Shown: piece after piece, positions 31,937 through 32,918 of the stretch
Position numbering within the stretch: the stretch's first letter is position 1
Layout of the letters: each line of letters begins with the position of its first letter
Assembly (NCBI RefSeq): GCF_002382885.1
Contig: NZ_NWVL01000083.1
Coordinates: 1-32,918, forward strand
Direction of reading: 5' to 3'
DNA: 32,918 nucleotides
From: Streptomyces sp. WZ.A104
Lineage (GTDB): Bacteria; Actinomycetota; Actinomycetes; Streptomycetales; Streptomycetaceae
Notes under the pieces: generated by a model
Database searches by the model: none
Seen by the model: only the letters and a program-made list of their open reading frames with translations
What the model was told of the DNA's origin: nothing
Translations under genes and position numbers: made by a program

Positions 31937-32918
31937 TCAGGCGTTCACTCGGTACGAGGCGATGGCCTGCTCGTAGATCTCGGTGACCCGGTCGCGTTCG
32001 CTCTCGGGGCCGATGGCCTGGATGACGTGGTAGCGGCCGTCGACGATCATGGCGAGGTTGCGGACGTACACCTCGCGCCCGCCGCTCTCCTGCCAGGTGA
32101 ACTGCCCCTCGGCCATGGCCTGTCGGCCGACGTCGACGCGGCGCACACCGGAGGACGAGGACCAGCTGGAGTCCCGGAACGGCTGGAGCTCTCGCTCCTT
32201 GTCCCGCTGGTAGGCGAGCGGGTCGCCGCCGCCCGCCTTCACCGTGTCCCGGCCGGGCACCACGAGCAGGGTGAACCCGTCGCTGCCGTAGCGGATCTGA
32301 CGGTCCGCGTTGGCGGGGCTGCGCTGCCAGTCCTCCGGTACGCCGACCTCGAAGCCCTCCGCGTCCTTGCGGAGCGCGTAACCGGGGGCGAGCGCCACGG
32401 CGGAGCGGCTGGTCTGCGGCTGCTGGGATCCGGTGTCACCGGTTCCGCCCGTGCCGCCGGTTCCCTCCGTGCCGCCGCTCTCGCCCGCCGACTCGGACGG
32501 CTGAGGCCCCCGGGAGGCGGCGGAACCGGTAGCCGAACCCGGCGCACCGCTGTCCGTGCCGGGCTCCTGCTTCGGCATGAACATCACCGCGTACGCGACG
32601 GCGGCGGCCAGCAGCAGCAGGATCAGGACGAGCAGCAGGCGGCCCAGCCTGCGGGGGGACGCGCCCTCGTCCCTGCGCGGCGGTTCGCGCAGCACCCGGG
32701 GGCCCTTGGGCGCACGCGGCACGCGGGCGGGGCGGTCCTCCTCCCAGGACTCGACGGGCCTGCGCGCGGTCCGTTCGGGCGGCAGCGGCGACAGGTGCCG
32801 GTCCGGCTCCACGCCCTCGCGCCGCTTCGGCGGCCGCTGCCGCTTGCCCTGGCGGTGCCTGCCGTGCGCCGCGCCCCCGCCGAAGCGGCCCCGGCGCCTG
32901 CGGACCAGCTCGCCCCGG
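31937..32918 (-). CDS. Membrane kinase-type protein, 5' end outside window (C-terminal ectodomain)
   Basis: The frame is open from the right edge to a stop at 31937, so 326 C-terminal residues are present (start beyond the window). The first 100 residues are basic and disordered, with many Arg/Lys/Pro, then a membrane helix (LGRLLLVLILLLLAAAVAYAVMFM), a Gly/Ser/Thr linker and a folded outside domain (GYALRKDAEGFEVGVPEDWQR, ending IASYRVNA). That outside domain shares the x-DxxGFxxxVPxDW opening and general spacing with the ectodomain of the kinase next door, so this is most likely the end of a second, related Ser/Thr kinase. No kinase motif is inside the window, so that is inference. An in-frame GTG at 32812 could start a shorter protein, but the frame has no stop upstream and stays coding-like. 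Confidence 0.75.
   Translation of the reverse strand, partial: RGELVRRRRGRFGGGAAHGRHRQGKRQRPPKRREGVEPDRHLSPLPPERTARRPVESWEEDRPARVPRAPKGPRVLREPPRRDEGASPRRLGRLLLVLILLLLAAAVAYAVMFMPKQEPGTDSGAPGSATGSAASRGPQPSESAGESGGTEGTGGTGGTGDTGSQQPQTSRSAVALAPGYALRKDAEGFEVGVPEDWQRSPANADRQIRYGSDGFTLLVVPGRDTVKAGGGDPLAYQRDKERELQPFRDSSWSSSSGVRRVDVGRQAMAEGQFTWQESGGREVYVRNLAMIVDGRYHVIQAIGPESERDRVTEIYEQAIASYRVNA

Noticed and set aside
1..32918. CRISPR array, tRNA, rRNA, insertion sequence or prophage
   Set aside because: No regularly spaced repeats, cloverleaf or CCA-type 3' ends, transposase or phage motifs were seen on either strand by eye; a tRNAscan-SE and ISfinder search would confirm.

Overview
The window is chromosomal DNA from a Streptomyces or a close actinomycete relative. 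The evidence is the very high GC with strong third-position GC, frequent GTG starts, a TTA codon kept to a single gene, and typical families: a PcrA helicase with N-terminal extension, NlpC/P60 hydrolases behind a c-di-AMP riboswitch, an LAxTG sortase substrate, PASTA-less membrane Ser/Thr kinases and IcmB. No rRNA, tRNA, CRISPR, transposase or phage gene was seen. Most of it looks like ordinary core chromosome. The visible exception is about 1.7 kb near 14.0-15.7 kb.

Layout. 1-1457 (+): 3' part of a DUF5691 protein. 1612-2025 (-): icmB. 2401-3348 (+): exported lipase-like hydrolase. 3555-5249 (+): membrane-anchored M23 peptidase, ending at a strong bidirectional terminator shared with pcrA (5310-7748, -). 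8183-9370 (+): NlpC/P60 hydrolase behind a c-di-AMP riboswitch. 9487-10505 (-): a lipoprotein and a four-helix membrane protein. 10758-11843 (+): a second NlpC/P60 paralogue without that riboswitch. 11866-13844 (-): PspC-type histidine kinase and NarL/LuxR response regulator. 14330-15720 (+): processive-type GT2 glycosyltransferase and a 65-residue membrane protein. 15872-17456 (+): PspC/LiaF-like protein and a small membrane protein. 17363-17875 (-): DoxX-like protein. 17988-21654 (-): Cys-motif membrane protein, class II aldolase/adducin-like protein, methyltransferase and Uma2-family protein. 21793-23379 (-): guaA. 23519-24001 (+): an aromatic leader peptide, an attenuator and chorismate mutase. 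24421-29894 (-): LAxTG wall protein, ChoD-like GMC oxidoreductase and succinic semialdehyde dehydrogenase. 30090 to the right edge (-): two Ser/Thr kinase genes, the second cut by the window.

How the genes fit together. The left half is dominated by envelope remodelling and envelope sensing: M23, two NlpC/P60 enzymes, a LiaFSR-like three-component set (kinase, regulator, LiaF/PspC protein), and a surface polysaccharide-type glycosyltransferase lying between the two divergent halves of that set. Expression control is visible at RNA level: c-di-AMP for one NlpC/P60 gene, possible ribosome-site masking for the other, and aromatic leader-peptide attenuation for chorismate mutase. A TTA codon suggests developmental (bldA) control of the glycosyltransferase.

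The least ordinary items are the leader peptide/attenuator in front of chorismate mutase, the lower-GC TTA-containing glycosyltransferase cassette, the Tyr/Gly/Thr-repeat cytoplasmic tail of the M23 peptidase, and the alternative hairpins before the second NlpC/P60 gene. I did not find a clear new defence or mobile system.
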